Source: Chrysomallon squamiferum
Taxonomy: Eukaryota > Mollusca > Gastropoda > Neomphalida > Peltospiridae
Direction: 5' to 3'
Assembly: GCA_012295275.1 (NCBI GenBank)
Contig: CM022676.1
Coordinates: 2,926,369-2,990,368, forward strand
Length of the DNA: 64,000 bases
Shown here piece after piece: positions 46,642-60,295 of the stretch. Every line of letters starts with the position of its first letter. Position 1 is the first letter of the stretch. The notes beneath the pieces were generated by a model, which was not told the DNA's origin, did no database searches, and saw only the letters and a program-made list of their open reading frames with translations. The position numbers and the translations under genes are program-made.

Positions 46642-47391
46642 AAAAAATAAAAAATAAATAAAAAATTAAAAATTAAAATTAAACAATTGAAAATAATGGA
46701 AGTATTATTTCATTTTTGTTTTTTTTCTTTTTAAATTTAAAAAGTTAAAAATTAAAAGAATTTAAATAAAGAATAAACCCAAATTATCTGAGTAAAGTAT
46801 ATGTTATAACATGGGAGATCTGAGATTATTCTGGATATAGATGTTTAATTTCATTAGCAAGAAAAATAATTTTATCATCCCTGAAACGCCTTGGTCATAA
46901 AAAACAGGTCAAAGTTCGGATGGATAACTTATAAAAAATAAAACTGCTCAATTACCTTAATAATTATTTCAATGGTAAAGTGATTTTTAATTTAGTTTTC
47001 ATAAAATGAAAATAGGAATCAATTAAGATGATAACTAGTACTTATCTTTATTTCAAAAAGAGTTAATTTGAAATTAAAACTAGTATTTATTGTTTTGTTT
47101 TCCTGGAAAAAGTCAGATGTTTACTAGGAAGTAATTTACATACAGGACACACTGCTGAAGGTGACGTTTCTAGAAGGTAAGTTTTTCTTTGTGTGAGAAA
47201 CAAATATTTTTCTTATTACTGATGTTTCGTAACGTAATTGTCTCTTTAAAACAAATACAGGTAATAGTGGTTATTTGTTGAAGGTTTGTATACTAAAGAA
47301 TACTGAATATATATAATGAATTTTGTCACGTAGTACCGTGCTCTTCTCATAAATGTTTATCAAAATGTACCTTCGAGAAGATGCGCCGTTA

Positions 47392-47395
<4 letters not shown>
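45690..47395 (+). repeat. R-family repeats, two copies upstream of F
   Basis: Copies end at about 46445 and 47395, each followed by (TAA)n. The first carries the STASTKQSV variant (46160-46399). A (TAAA)n run lies at 46574-46640. Matches 28790-30473. Confidence 0.65.
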
Positions 47396-47465
<70 letters not shown>

Positions 47466-47962
47466 CCGATAATAATAATAATGTTAATGAGGGTAATAAT
47501 AATGATAATAATACAAAAAATGTATAGTGATGATAATGATGATGGTAATGATGATGATAATGATAATAATATTGATAATAATAATAAGAAGAAGAAGAAG
47601 AAGAAGAAGAAAAAAAAAGAAGAAAAAGAAGACCAAGATGATGATGAGGAAGAAAATGATTATTCAAATAATAAGCAAATAAATAAATACATTTTAAAAC
47701 ACAACTGAACCGTGAGAAATTGATAATAAATAAAGCTACATTTATATTCTGTATTAATACAGTGTTACTGAAAGCACACTCCAGCAAAAATAAATACATA
47801 TGAAAACACAGACACACACGCGCGCACGCGCGCACACACACACACAAATACACACACACATTATGACAATAAATTAAAAGAAAAGAAAGAGCTACAGATT
47901 AACAATAGCAGCTTTTTGTGCGTCTGTCACTCGTTCGCTGATGTCGTTATCACGTGAAGCTG

Positions 47963-47966
<4 letters not shown>
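47396..47966 (+). other. 5' module of copy F
   Basis: No gene. ATA/AAG tracts 47396-47640, the palindrome CTGTATTAATACAG at 47749-47762, a CA/CGCG run at 47811-47860 (alternating purine-pyrimidine), then the shared box TTATCACGTGAAGC near 47948. Confidence 0.55.

Positions 47967-48039
<73 letters not shown>
47967..48039 (+). repeat. (CT)n tract upstream of copy F
   Basis: An uninterrupted CT run of 73 bp that ends 120 bp before the ATG. Confidence 0.97.
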
Positions 48040-48042
<3 letters not shown>

Positions 48043-48159
48043 TATACACACGCATGCACACACAGAGACTCTCAGAAAGGTACACAGTTTTATGTTTATT
48101 TACTTTAAAATAAATACTATTTTCTGTTGTTATCATTTTATTCATTCAGTGATAACAAA
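48040..48159 (+). promoter_or_regulatory. 5' leader region of copy F
   Basis: Nearly the same as the leader of D, with TTCATTCAG before TGATAACAAAATGG. Inferred 5' UTR and possible splice acceptor. Confidence 0.3.
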
Positions 48160-49989
48160 ATGGCTGCAGCAGAAGTAACAACCAATCAAGAAACAGAAGT
48201 AAAATCTACTTCCGGTTTTGTTGATAACTGGCAACATGAACGAACTATCCTTGAAAGTCTCCGATATTCTCTCAAGGAAAACATTCTCTGTGACGTCACA
48301 TTCATTGTCGGAGAGGACAGGACACGTATCCAAGCTCACAAGTTGATACTCAGTCTGCGCAGCCGTGTATTTCAGGCCATGTTGACAGGAGATCTGAAAG
48401 AATAGGATGATATTGTAATCCCAGACATTGAAGCAGAAATTTTTCACTTGTTTTTAGAGTAAGAGATTATCCAGTTTGTTTGATTTTTTAACAAATTTAT
48501 TTATTTATTTGTTTATTAATATTGATAATAATAATTATTATAATAAAATTGTTATTATTATTATTATGATTATTATTATTATTTTATCTTATGATAATGC
48601 ATGCAGAAATATCTATTATATGCATGTAAGTGTCTATGTTTGTGTCCATGTATGTATGTGTGTATGTATGTAGGTACGTACGGGTGCATGTGTGTATGTA
48701 TGTAATGTAATTTATCAGTAGAAATGTCTGTTGTCCGTATGTATATGTTTGCATGTATGTACAATTATTATGCATCTATGACATTTGTATGTATATATTT
48801 TTGGCCATGTATTTATGCATTCTTCTATGTGTATGTGTGTTGAGTTATGAGTATGTAAGTATGTAGTTATATATGTATGTATGTATATTTATGTGTTTGT
48901 GTTTGTGTGTCAGTTTATTTATCTAAGAAAACCTAAATATTTTCCAGATTTCTTTATACTGATGAAACCGACTTTAAAGACGACAATGTCATTCGATTAT
49001 TGTACCTTGCCAGGAAGTATGACGTCATTCATCTAGAAAAGATATGTCTTCACTATCTTGAAACGGAAATCAAGACAAACAACGCATGCGTCCTATTGGA
49101 AGAAACTCACATCTATAAACAAGATGATTTCATGAAAATGTGTCTCAGATATATTTGGGAAAATGGCGAAGCTGTACTGAATTCACAGAGTTTCACAGAT
49201 CTCTGTCGTGAATGTTTAGGAAAGATAATTGAATCTGATGATCTGAACACCACTGAGGAGACAGTTTTTCAATCCTGCGTGAAATGGAGTGAAGCTGAGT
49301 GCAGACGAGAGGAAAAAGAAATAACAGCAGAAAACCAACGTGAAGTGCTGGGAAAAGAGCTGAACCTCATTCGCTTTCCTCTTGTCGAGAGAGAATATTT
49401 TGAAGACAAGATTCTGCCCACAGATCTTTTGTCTGAATCTGAAGGATTCAGAATTATGCGTTCGTATATCTACCCAGAGAAAGATGTTTCAGGTTTCAGC
49501 AAAAGCCGCAGAGTTGGTACAAAGAATGAGTTAATCAAAATTGAGAGATTTACAAATGTTTGTTTGAGCTCGATTTTTGAGAAAGTTGACATGTTTTACG
49601 ATGCAGTTACATTTTGTTTAAACTCGGATGCTGCTCTGACAGGTTTTAGTATTATAAGGGTTACACTAGAGAAAAAATCAAAACTCAGTGCCAGTGTTTG
49701 TGAAGTTTCCACAGACGTAGAGGTGCCAGGATCTTCAATAAGTAAAGAAACCGACACGACTGGTTTAGATATTTCTTTCCCAAGTCCTTTAGCGATAAAG
49801 AAAGACACACAGTATAACCTGGTTGTTCAAACTCGAGGAAGAGTTACATATAAGACAATGAACAGACAAGGTGAGATACGTGAAGGCTTTCTGAAGTGTA
49901 CATTCTCAGACTACAAATCATGTTCTCACAGTTCTAAATCATATCAATCTAAAACAAACTTGATATCTCGACTAAAATTCCTCGTGTGA
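48160..49989 (+). pseudogene. BTB-BACK-PHR protein, copy F, with one in-frame stop
   Basis: Same structure as D: exon 1 48160-48458, intron 48459-48947, exon 2 48948-49989. In exon 1 a TAG at 48403-48405 replaces the CAG codon of D (a C-to-T change), ending the product after 81 residues, inside the BTB domain. The rest of exon 1, the splice sites and the 347-codon frame of exon 2 are intact. Amino-acid differences from D are few, for example KICLHYLE for KRCLHYLE and SSKS for TPKS near the C-terminus, so the duplication and the stop are recent. A start further in, readthrough, or a sequencing error cannot be excluded. Confidence 0.87.
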
Positions 49990-50999
49990 ATTTGATTCAC
50001 GTTTTATTTATAAAATATGTTATTGCAGTAGCAATCATATATTATAAATACATATATACATCATATTACTATTCGCAGCAGTATGATTAGTATGAAAAAA
50101 GCTGAAAACAATAATGCACAAACAATGCGGAAATTTTAAAGACAAAATGCAATACTTGCGGACGAGCAATTTCACTTTCTTTTCGGTAGAACGTTATGAT
50201 TTTACATTCAGAACAACAAAGAAGATGAAGTCGAACTGATTGAAAAAAGCCTGGATTAACTTTTTTATTTAAATTAACTTTGCAGTGATCATTTTAATTG
50301 TTGTTGTATACAATAGTGTTATTATTAATTTTATTGTCTCGTAATTTATGACTGTTCGTGTGTTATTTTGGAAACATTTATCATAGTAACGTGTCATCTC
50401 AGTGGTTTAATCATGGTCTTAACTCTGATTGCGGGATAGAGCGAAGAAAGAATAGAAATCACTCTGAATAATAGCACAGCTGATTTCTCCAGAGTTACAT
50501 ACTAATAATTTATTGATTTTCTAATTTTTAATTTTATTTATTTAAAATTATTTCTGTTCAGAAGAAGTATGCTAATTGTATTGTTAAAGAGTGCTGAGAA
50601 AAGATTTAGTACTTTGATGTTTTTTTTTTTTTTTTTTTTTTAAAATGTTATTATTATTTTCGAGACTGGATTATAATATTTTTGACTGATAAAGTATTAA
50701 TTATAATTGCAGTTCTAAAATAAACGAATGAATAATTATATATATAAACATGTCTGTAATATAAAATATTATACTATCCTACCCCACTACACTGCATTAT
50801 ACTATACTATACGATAGTATACTATGTATGCTGTGCTATTCTATACTATACTATTCTATACTATCTAATGTATACTATACATTACTAATCTATGCTATAC
50901 TATAATATGCTATCCTATAAATTAAGTATTGTTGTACTTTTCCTTTGAATTATTTTTATTTTTATTGCGAATATACATTTTGTTTTTAATAATTACAGC
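49990..50999 (+). other. 3' flank module of copy F, truncated
   Basis: No gene. Conserved block about 50337-50500, TACTA-type tract 50766-50920, T run near 50620-50640. It ends at AATTACAGCT near 50999 and joins collagen-like sequence, the same junction as after D. Confidence 0.6.
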
Positions 51000-51758
51000 T
51001 TTTGGATCCTGGTTCACCTTTCTGACCTTTCTGTCCCTGTTCTCCTTTTGAATCGGGAAGTCCTTTGAGGCACTGTGTAGGATAACAAAAGAAGTAAAAT
51101 AAAATAAGCATTATGTATGATAAATATTCAATACTTTAAAGAACCTTTATGTTTATTGGAAGATTCAAGAAATGTACGTATTAACCATTGATATAGATGT
51201 TAAGTTGTATTCTTCAGAGGGAGTTGTTTGTATGTTAGAGAATTAGTGGCTTTGAAGTACACAGAAGTATCAGAATTGTAGTAGTAGTAGTTGTAGTAGT
51301 AGTAGGAGTAGTAGTAGTTGTTGTAATACTAATAGTTGTAGTAATAATGGAAGCAGGAGTAGTAGTTCTAGTAAAAGTAGTAATAGTTGTACAAGAAGTA
51401 GTACTAGTAGTTGATGTAGTAGTAGTAGAAGTTGTAGCCGTTGGTGTTGGTGATGGTAGTAATAACGACACAACTACTACTACTACTACTAATACTAATA
51501 CTACTATTACATACAGCTGCTGTTACTGCTACTACTACTACTTCTACTATTACGTTTTATATCATTATATCTGCACACATATAACGCCAAATAATAACAA
51601 CAACAACAACAACAACAACAATAATAATAATACTTTTATTCCTTGCTTTTCTTGATCTCCTTTTATTCCTTTTTGACCCTTTTCTCCTTTTTGACCTCTG
51701 GATCCTGGGTCTCCTTTCTGACCTTTTGACCCTTTTGTACCTGTGTCACCCTTAGGTC
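51000..51758 (-). pseudogene. collagen-like exon fragments, unit 2
   Basis: The duplicate of the fragments at 34081-34818. Exon 51758-51634 is open here: PKGDTGTKGSKGQKGDPGSR, then GQK, GEK, GQK, GIK, GDQ, EKQ and GIK, with a GTATTA donor and no stop. The downstream piece is 51072-51000; its first triplet has Cys (TGC) in place of Gly, and it ends at the 3' flank junction. An AGT/ACT tract at about 51275-51550 lies between. No promoter, start codon or terminal domain is found, so I treat it as a fragment. Confidence 0.72.
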
Positions 51759-51959
51759 CTGTTAAATAGTAGCTGATTTAGTAACAAATACGGTGAAATC
51801 ATTGTTATATGCTGAATGTATGCAACGAAAAAAAATAAAGAAAACAAACAGCAACAACAAACAACAAAAATAAACTAAGAAAATAAAAAATCAAGAAACA
51901 AACAGCTACAACAACACAAAAACAACAACAAAAAAAAAAAAAAAATTATGTTTGCCTAC

Positions 51960-53307
51960 TCAGATAAGAAAAGGCAGATGAAAGGTTGAGTGGAAAACTT
52001 TTGAAAATAAAAACACTCAAATACATTAATAATTATCTCTTTTACTTTGGTTCACTTAAAATAAAATTTAGAAGATACCTATTGCTTATTATTATATTTA
52101 AAAGTGTAAATTTAAAATCGAAACTTGTATTCATTGTTTTGTTTTCCTGGAAACCGCGATATGTTTACTATGAAGTAATTTACAGACACGACACACTTCT
52201 AAGGTGACATTTCTACAAGTTTTTCTTGGTTTTAGAAACAAAGACGTTTCTTATTACTGATTTTTCTGTAGACACCCTGCCAAGCCTGATTATTTATTTA
52301 AAACAAATGAAGTGAAATAGTGGTTAGTTGTTCAAAGTTTGCAGTGTATTTTGTATATATATATATATATATCATGAATACAGAATGTATGTAATGATTT
52401 TTGTCACGTAGTACAATGACCTCGTTAACAGTGATTATCAAAATTTACCTTTCATTACCAAGAAAAATAATTTTGTCAGAGGCTTCTTAACGGTTTAATA
52501 TCATTGTATAAGAGTTATCTTCCCTGAAACGCCTCGATCATTGAAAGCACGTCAAAGTTCGAGTGGAGAACTTTAAACTATTTTAATAATTATCTCAGTG
52601 GTAACGTGATTTTTAATTTAGTTTTCATAAAATAAAATTAGGAATACATTATGATGATATATACCAGTTATCATTATTTCTAAAAGTGTAAATTTTAAAT
52701 TGAAATTAGTATCTATTGTTTTGTTTTCCTGGAAACTGCAAGATGTTTGCTGAGAAGTAATTTACAAACAGGACATACCGCTAAAGGTGAAATTTCTAGA
52801 AGGTAACTTTTTCTTTGTGTTATTACGAAAGATTTTTCTTATAACTGCCTTTTTCAATAAGTACATCTCGAAACGAACTGCCTGTTTAAAACAAATACAA
52901 TGAAATCTTGGATATGTATTGAATGTATGCAATGTATATTGGATATATATGAAATTAATACAGGGAAGGGTTAGGCTTTAGATAGGGAAGATTTGCGAAA
53001 TGTTGCTAATTTTATATTATAAAGTTTACACTGTAAACTTGGCCAGGGCTTGTCGCCATATCAACTGCGTTAGCAAACCAAACTGTGAAGCTGACATCTA
53101 CTTCAGCTAAAATATGTAGATATCAGTTTTATTTATTTATTTTATTTCATTTATTAGCAACTTGGAAACCCTGCATAATCCGCCCCTCGAATAAAGAATG
53201 TATGTAATAGACTTTGTCACGTAGTCCAGTGACCTAGTTAACAATGTTATCAAACTTTACCTTCGAGAATGTTCGGCGCTTCGACATCCGAAAAACAATT
53301 TAGATAA

Positions 53308-53349
<42 letters not shown>

Positions 53350-53752
53350 CTAAAATAAATAATAATGATACTAAAATATATATATATATATATATATAAA
53401 TCTAAATAAATAAAAAACAGTAAAGATATAAAAGACCGGTCTAATTAAACTGACCTATATAAATGGTACCTGTGAGGATTACGCTGAAAATAAATATTTA
53501 ATTTTATTATCCACAAAATAATTTTCTCAAAAATAATTGTTAAAGATGCAACGACTGATGTTCGTCTAAAAGTTATCTACTCAGATAAAACGCAGGTCAA
53601 AGTTCGAGTGGAAAACTTTTTAAAATAAAAATACTGAAATGCATTAATAATTATTTCAACCTACAGTGACTTTTTACTTTATTTTTCATAAAATAAAATT
53701 AGAAGTATATTAAGACGAAAACAAGTACTTATTTTTATATCTGAAAGTTTTG

Positions 53753-53786
<34 letters not shown>

Positions 53787-54120
53787 GAAAGTATATATTG
53801 TTTTGGTTTCCTGGAAACAGTCAAACGTTTACTGGGAAGTAATTAACATACAGGACACATTTCTGAAGGTGACGTTTCTGGAAGGTAAGTTTTTCTTTTC
53901 GTTAGAAACAAAGATTTTTCTTATTACTGATTTTTCTATAGATATATTTCGAAACCTGATAGTCTGTTTAAAACTAATAGAGTGAAATCGTGTTGAACGT
54001 ATGTAGTATATTTTGGATGTACATATAAAGAATACAGAATTTATGTAATGAATTTTGTCACATAGTACAGTGACCTCTTTAAGAATGATTATCACTCTTT
54101 ACTTCCAAGAAAGTCCACCA
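51960..54120 (+). repeat. R-family repeats, three copies after F
   Basis: Copies at about 51960-52450, 52470-53280 and 53560-54120. Splice-like AGAAGGTAACTTTTTC and GGAAGGTAAGTTTTTC lie near 52798 and 53881. (TAA)n at 53310-53345, (TA)n at 53377-53397, a T run at about 53751-53780, and (TAA)/(TAG)n at 54125-54190. The stretch from 52450 to about 55600 has no counterpart between D and E. Confidence 0.65.
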
Positions 54121-54153
54121 TTACAATAGTAATAATAATAATAATAATAATAA

Positions 54154-54191
<38 letters not shown>

Positions 54192-54687
54192 AAAATAAAA
54201 TAAAATAAAACACATCAAAAAAAAAATATCCAACAAGAGCCCCATTTCCCAACCAAAACAAAACAAACGAAGAAACGAATCGAGAAAAAAGGAAGAACGA
54301 AATAAAAAGAAAAGATAAAAGAGGGTTGATTAAAAACGTAATAAAAAAAAATAATAAGGTTAAAATCACTTGAATAAACTGCCAGGTATAACATGGTAGA
54401 CGGAGGATTTTATTACCAACAAAAAATATTTCGTCAGATGCTTCTTGATGGTTTGAGGATTAGAATATAAGGGTTATCACTATGAAACGCCTACATGAGA
54501 AAAAGAAGGTCATTGTTAGAGTGGATAACGTTTAAAAAATAAATCACTATCTCAATGGTAAAGTGATTTTTAATTCAGTTTTCATATAATAAAATTAGGA
54601 ATATATTAAGAAGATAACTACTACTTATTATTATATTTAAATGTGTAAATATAAAATTGAAATTAGTATCTATTTTGTTTTGTTTTC
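54121..54687 (+). repeat. triplet tract and partial R copy
   Basis: An ATA/GTA triplet tract (54125-54190), A-rich sequence, then a partial R copy (about 54540-54687) whose GAAATTAGTATCTATTTTG end abuts the last collagen-like exon. Confidence 0.5.
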
Positions 54688-56376
54688 ATCTTGAATGCCT
54701 GGGTTTCCCCTTGGACCTTGATGGCCTGTGAGAAAGTTATTGTAAATTTTAAAACAGAAATGAAATATTGTTAATTAATGTATACACGGATGATCAGAAG
54801 TTTTAAATATAACATCAGCAAATCACAATGTAGCCTGGACTTATCTAACCATCATCATCATCATCAACGGAAGTTTCTTTTACATTATTAAAGCAATATG
54901 AAATTCTAATCAACAGCTTTAAGTAACAACATAAAAAATACAGGTGACTACAATAACATTAGAATATTAATAAAAGTGTTACTACTACTACTACACTACA
55001 TCAGTTACTGCTATTACCAACACTACTACTGTTACTACTATAATTGCTACTACTACTGTTACTACTATAATTGCTACTATTACTGTTACTACTATAATTG
55101 CTGCTACTATAACTGCTACTACTAATACCACCAAAACTACATATATTACTACAATTACTATTACTCCTAATCAGAATACTGCTAGTATAATTACTTCTTC
55201 TGTTATTACTTCTACTATAATTAGTATAACTACAAAACTACTACTACTTTTACAACAACTACTACTACTATAACAACTACTACTACAACTACAACAGCTA
55301 GCACAACTATTATTACCACTATATCTACTACTACAACTACAACAACAACTAGTACTACTACTATTACAAATACAACTGCTACTATTGCTGCTGCTACGTC
55401 TACTAATATCAAAATATTACTACTCATTACTATTACCATTGCTACTGCTGCGACATCTACAAGTACTACCATATTACTAACACTAACATTGTGACTTTTT
55501 CCCCTCAAGCTAGCAAATAGCATTTATTTCCTTTTCTTTAACAACAACAACAACTTTTCTCACCTTTTGATCCTTTTCGGTCGTGATTTCCTATTTGACC
55601 TTGAATTCCACCGTTTCCTTTGGATCCTGGGTCTCCTTTCTGACCTTTTGACCCTGTTCTCCTTTTGAATCAGGAAGTCCTTTGAGGCACTGTGGAGGAT
55701 AAAAAAAAAGAAGAAATAAAATAAAATAAGCATTATGTATGATAAATATTCAAGACTTTAAAGAACCTTTATGTTTATTGGAAGATTCAAGAATGTACGT
55801 ATTAACCATTGATATAGATGTTAAGTTGTATTCTTCAGAGGTATTTGTTTGTATGTTAGAGAATTAGTGGCTTTGAAGTACACAGAAGTATCAGAATTGT
55901 AGTAGTAGTAGTGGTAGTAGTAGTAGGAGTAGTAGTTGTTGTTGTAATACTAATAGTTGTAGTAATAATGGAAGCAGGAGGAGTAGTTCTAGTAAAAGTA
56001 GTAATAGTTGTACAAGAAGTAGTATTAGTAGTTGATGTAGTAGTAGTAGAAGTTGTAGAAGTTGGTGTTTGTGACGGTAGTAATAACGACACAACTACTA
56101 CTACTACTACTACTAATACTAATACTACGATCACATGCAGCTGCTGTTACTGCTACTACTACTACTTCTACTATTACTTTTTATATCATTATATCTGTTC
56201 ACAAGTAACGCCAAATAATAATAATAACAACAACAACAATAATAATAATACTTTTATTCCTTGCTTTTCTTGATCTCCTTTTATTCCTTTTTGACCCTTT
56301 TCTCCTTCTTGACCTCTGGATCCTGGGTCTCCTTTCTGACCTTTTGACCCTTTTGTACCTGTGTCACCCTTAGGTC
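54688..56376 (-). pseudogene. collagen-like gene remnant, three exons, unit 3
   Basis: Three minus-strand exons with matching phases. Exon one, 56376-56252, starts phase 1 after TTTAACAG, is open, and ends phase 0 before GTATTA. Exon two, 55689-55564, follows CTCCACAG, starts phase 0 and ends phase 1 (AAAG before GTGAGA). Exon three, 54725 to about 54688, follows TCTCACAG and reads HQGPRGNPGIQ after a split Gly. Exon two is one base short at GGAGAACA/GGGTCAAAAGG, so its first four triplets are out of frame with the rest (GQKGDPGSKGNGGIQGQIG). It reads on from exon three to a TAG inside R-type sequence. A long ACT tract fills 54980-55490 and an AGT tract 55897-56175. Confidence 0.7.
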
Positions 56377-56569
56377 CTGTTAAATAGTAGCTGATTTAGT
56401 AACAAATAGGGTGAAATCATTGTTATATGCTGAATGTATGCAACGAAAAAAAATGAAGAAAACAAACAGCAACAGCAAGAAACAAAAAGAAACTAAGAAA
56501 ATAAAAAATCAAGAAACAAACAGCTACAACAACACAAAAACAACAACGAAAGAAAAAAAATAATAATTA

Positions 56570-57738
56570 TGTTTGCCTACTCAGATAAGAAAATGCAGGT
56601 GAAAGGTTGAGTGGAAATCTTTTGAAAATAAAAATATTCAATTACATTAATAATTATCTCTTTTACTTTAGTTCACTTAAAATAAAATTTAGAAGATACC
56701 TATTGCTTATTATTATATTTAAAAGTGTAAATTTAAAATGGAAACTTGTATTCATTATTCTGTTTTCCTGGAAACCGCGATATGTTTACTATGAAGTAAT
56801 TTACAGACACGACACACTTCTAGGGTGACATTTCTACAAGTTTCTCTTGGTGTTAGAAACAAAGACTTTTCTTATTACTGATTTTTCTGTAGACACCCTG
56901 CCAAGCCTAATTGTTTATTTAAAACAAATGAAGTGAAATAGTGGTTATTTGTTGAAAGATTGCAGTGTATTTTGTAAGTATATATATCATGAATACAGAA
57001 TGTATGTCATAATTTTTGTCACGTACAACAATGACCTCCTTAACAGTGATTATCAAAATTTATCAAAATTATTGTGGACATAAATATTTGATTTCATTAC
57101 CAAGAAATATAATGTCGAAGATTTCGTAATATTTTAATAATTAATATTTGTGTAAGAGTTATCTTTCCTGAAACACCTAGATCACAAAAAGCAGGTTGAA
57201 GTTCGGATGAATAACTTTTAAAAGTAAATATTCTTAATTATCTTAATAACTATTTCAATCATAAAGTGATTTTTTATTTAGTTTTCATAAAATAAAATTA
57301 GGAATAAATTAAGATGATAACTACTATTTATCATTATTTCTAAAAGAGTTCATTTGAAATTGAAAGTAGTATTTATTGCTTTATTTTCCTGTAAAAAGTC
57401 AGATGTTTACTAGGAAGTAATTTACATACAGGTCACACTGCTGAAGGTGACGTTTCTAGAAGGTAAGTTTTTCTTTTCGTTAGAAACAAAGATTTTTCTT
57501 ATTACTGATTTTCCTGTTGATATATTTTGAAACCTGATTATCTATTTGAAACAAATACAGTGAAATAGTGGTTATTTGTTGAAGGTATGCTGTGTGTTTT
57601 GGAAGTATACATAAAGAACAGAAATATCTGTAAACGATTTTACCACGTAGCACTGTGACCTAGTTAACAATGTTATCAAACTTTACCTTCGAGTATATTC
57701 GCCGCTAAGATATCAGAAAACAAGATATAATAATAATA

Positions 57739-57774
<36 letters not shown>

Positions 57775-57908
57775 AAAAATGAAAAAAAAGAAATAAATGA
57801 AAAGAAAAAGAAAAAAGAGAAGTACAGCAACAAGAAACAAAAAAAGAAACAAAAAACGTCCTAATTAAACTGATATTTAGTCATGGTACCTCTGAGTATT
57901 ACGCTGAA

Positions 57909-57951
<43 letters not shown>

Positions 57952-58772
57952 TATACAAATAATAACAAAGAAACGCCACCATCTCAAAAAGCTACAATTT
58001 CACAAAAACAAGAAGAATAAAAAAAAAAAAAAAAAGAAACACAAAGAAAACAAACGGGCCTAATTAAACTGACATTTGGAACCTGGTACATCTGAGTTTA
58101 ATTACTTAAAACAAATATTTAATTTTATTACCCACTCCGACGGAGACGACATTTTCCTATTTAATTTACACACAGCACACTTTGCTGAAGACGAGATCAC
58201 TCGGAGGTAAGTTTTTCACTGTGTTATAAAGAAAGAGTTTGCTTATTACTGATTTTTCTCTAGAAACATTTCAAAACGTAACTGTCAGTTTAAAACAAAT
58301 ACAGTGAAATCTTGGTTATGTGTTAAATGTATGCAATGTGTATTGGATGTATATGTAATGAATACAGGGGCGCATCAGGCTTTAGATAAGGAATGTTTGC
58401 GATACAATAACTAAATGTTCCTAGTCTGAAATTATAAAGTTCACAGTTACTCGCATTGTTGTCTCTTTGCTATTGCTTGTCGCCATATCCACTGCGTCAG
58501 CAAACCAAAGTGTGAAGCTGACATCTAGTTCAGCTAAAATATCATCCAGAGCTTCAAATGTAGATAGATATCAGTTTCATTTATTTATTTTATTTCTATT
58601 ATTAGCAACTGGGAAACACCCTATAATCCGCCACTTGAGTAAAGATTGTGTGAGATCGAGTTTGTCACTTAGTACAGTGACCTAGTTAACAATTATCAAA
58701 CTATACCTTCGGAAAAGTTCGGCGCTCAGAGATTCGTAAACTAATGTAGATAACAACAACAGCAACTACAAC

Positions 58773-58811
<39 letters not shown>

Positions 58812-59320
58812 GTCAATAAAATAAAATAAAATAAAACAAAACTGTGGAAAAGAGATAAAATAAATCCAACAAAAGCTACCTTTCCACGCCAAATGTTCGA
58901 GTGGATAACATTTAGAAATAAAAATACTCTTTTAGATAAAGAATTATCAAAATTCTCATGTGGTTTTCAATTTAGTTTTCATAAAGTAAAATTTGGAATA
59001 TATTAAGAAGATAGCTACTACTTATTATTGTATTTAAAGGTGTACATTTAAAATTGAAAGTAGTATTTATTGGGGTTTCATCCTGGAAATGTTTGCTACG
59101 AAGTTATTTACATACAGGACACACTGCTGAAGGAGATATTTCTAGAAGTTTTTCTTTGTGTGAGAAGCAAATATTTTTTTTATTAGTGATTTTTTCTGTA
59201 GATATATTATGAAACCTAATTGTCTATTTAAAACAAATACAGGGTAATAGTGGTTCTTTCTTGAAGGTTTGTAGACTAAAGAATACTGAATGTATATAAT
59301 GATTTCTGTGCCGTTATAAT
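56570..59320 (+). repeat. R-family repeats, four copies upstream of G
   Basis: Copies at about 56570-57060, 57110-57710, 58100-58730 and 58890-59320. The first three follow 35020-37030 in order. The third has the STASANQSV variant (58467-58685). (TAA)n tracts at 57727-57765, 57908-57950 and 58775-58810. Confidence 0.65.
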
Positions 59321-59427
59321 AATAATCTTAATAATATTATTAACAATAGTAGTAGTAGTAGTAGTAGTAGTAGTAATAATAATAACAATAATGATAAAAA
59401 TAATATCGATAATAATCATAATAACAA

Positions 59428-59458
<31 letters not shown>

Positions 59459-60032
59459 AAAGAAAACAATATTCAAATAAATAAATAAATATAAAATAAA
59501 TTTTAAGACACAACTGAAAAGTGAGAAATTATTAAAACTAAACTTATGTCTTGATTTTAATTACAGGCAGGAAAGAGTCGGGTAAAACAAAGAAAAGGGG
59601 ACAGATTTATTTATCTACATTTATATTCTATATTAGTACAGTGTTACTGAAAGAACACTCACACGAACAGACACACATACATTATGACAATAAATGAAAT
59701 AAAGTGAAACCGAGTTCGTTTTATTGCTACGATAAATTATGTTTTGAAAAAAAAAAAAAAAAGAATAACAAAAGAAATTGATAAATAAGTATAAAAGAAT
59801 AAAAAAGGAAAAAAAAGAAAAAAAAAGGAAAACGCTAGAAATGAACAATAGCAGATTTGTGGGCAGTTCATCTGTTGTATTAAAAAAATTCTAAAACAAG
59901 TCTACAAATAAAATCATGGTTTTTTGTCGTCGTAAATATAATTCTAATTTGAAAAACACGTGATCGGGAACATGTATGTCAGTGACTGGGTCGCTGATGT
60001 CGTTATCAGGTAAAGCTGTAATTCGACCGATT

Positions 60033-60035
<3 letters not shown>
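59321..60035 (+). other. 5' module of copy G
   Basis: No gene. AGT and GAA tracts at 59345-59460, a degenerate palindrome (CTATATTAGTACAG) near 59629, poly-A runs near 59748-59765, and the box GGTCGCTGATGTCGTTATCA at 59989-60008. Confidence 0.55.

Positions 60036-60107
<72 letters not shown>
60036..60107 (+). repeat. (CT)n tract upstream of copy G
   Basis: A CT run of about 72 bp that ends 188 bp before the ATG; a CA-rich insert (60120-60210) accounts for the longer spacing. Confidence 0.96.
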
Positions 60108-60110
<3 letters not shown>

Positions 60111-60295
60111 ATATACTTAAGCACGCATACACGCAGATAGACTCACACACACACACTCAGATATACAGACATAGACACTCACAAATGCGCTCATATACGC
60201 ACAGACACACTAAGATTCACAATTTATTTGTTTATTTACTTTAAAATAAATATTATTTTCTGTTGTTATCATTTTATTAATTCAGTGATAACAAA
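60108..60295 (+). promoter_or_regulatory. 5' leader region of copy G
   Basis: CA-rich stretch, then the shared TTACTTTAAAATAAATATTA and TTAATTCAG before TGATAACAAAATGG. Inferred leader. Confidence 0.3.
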
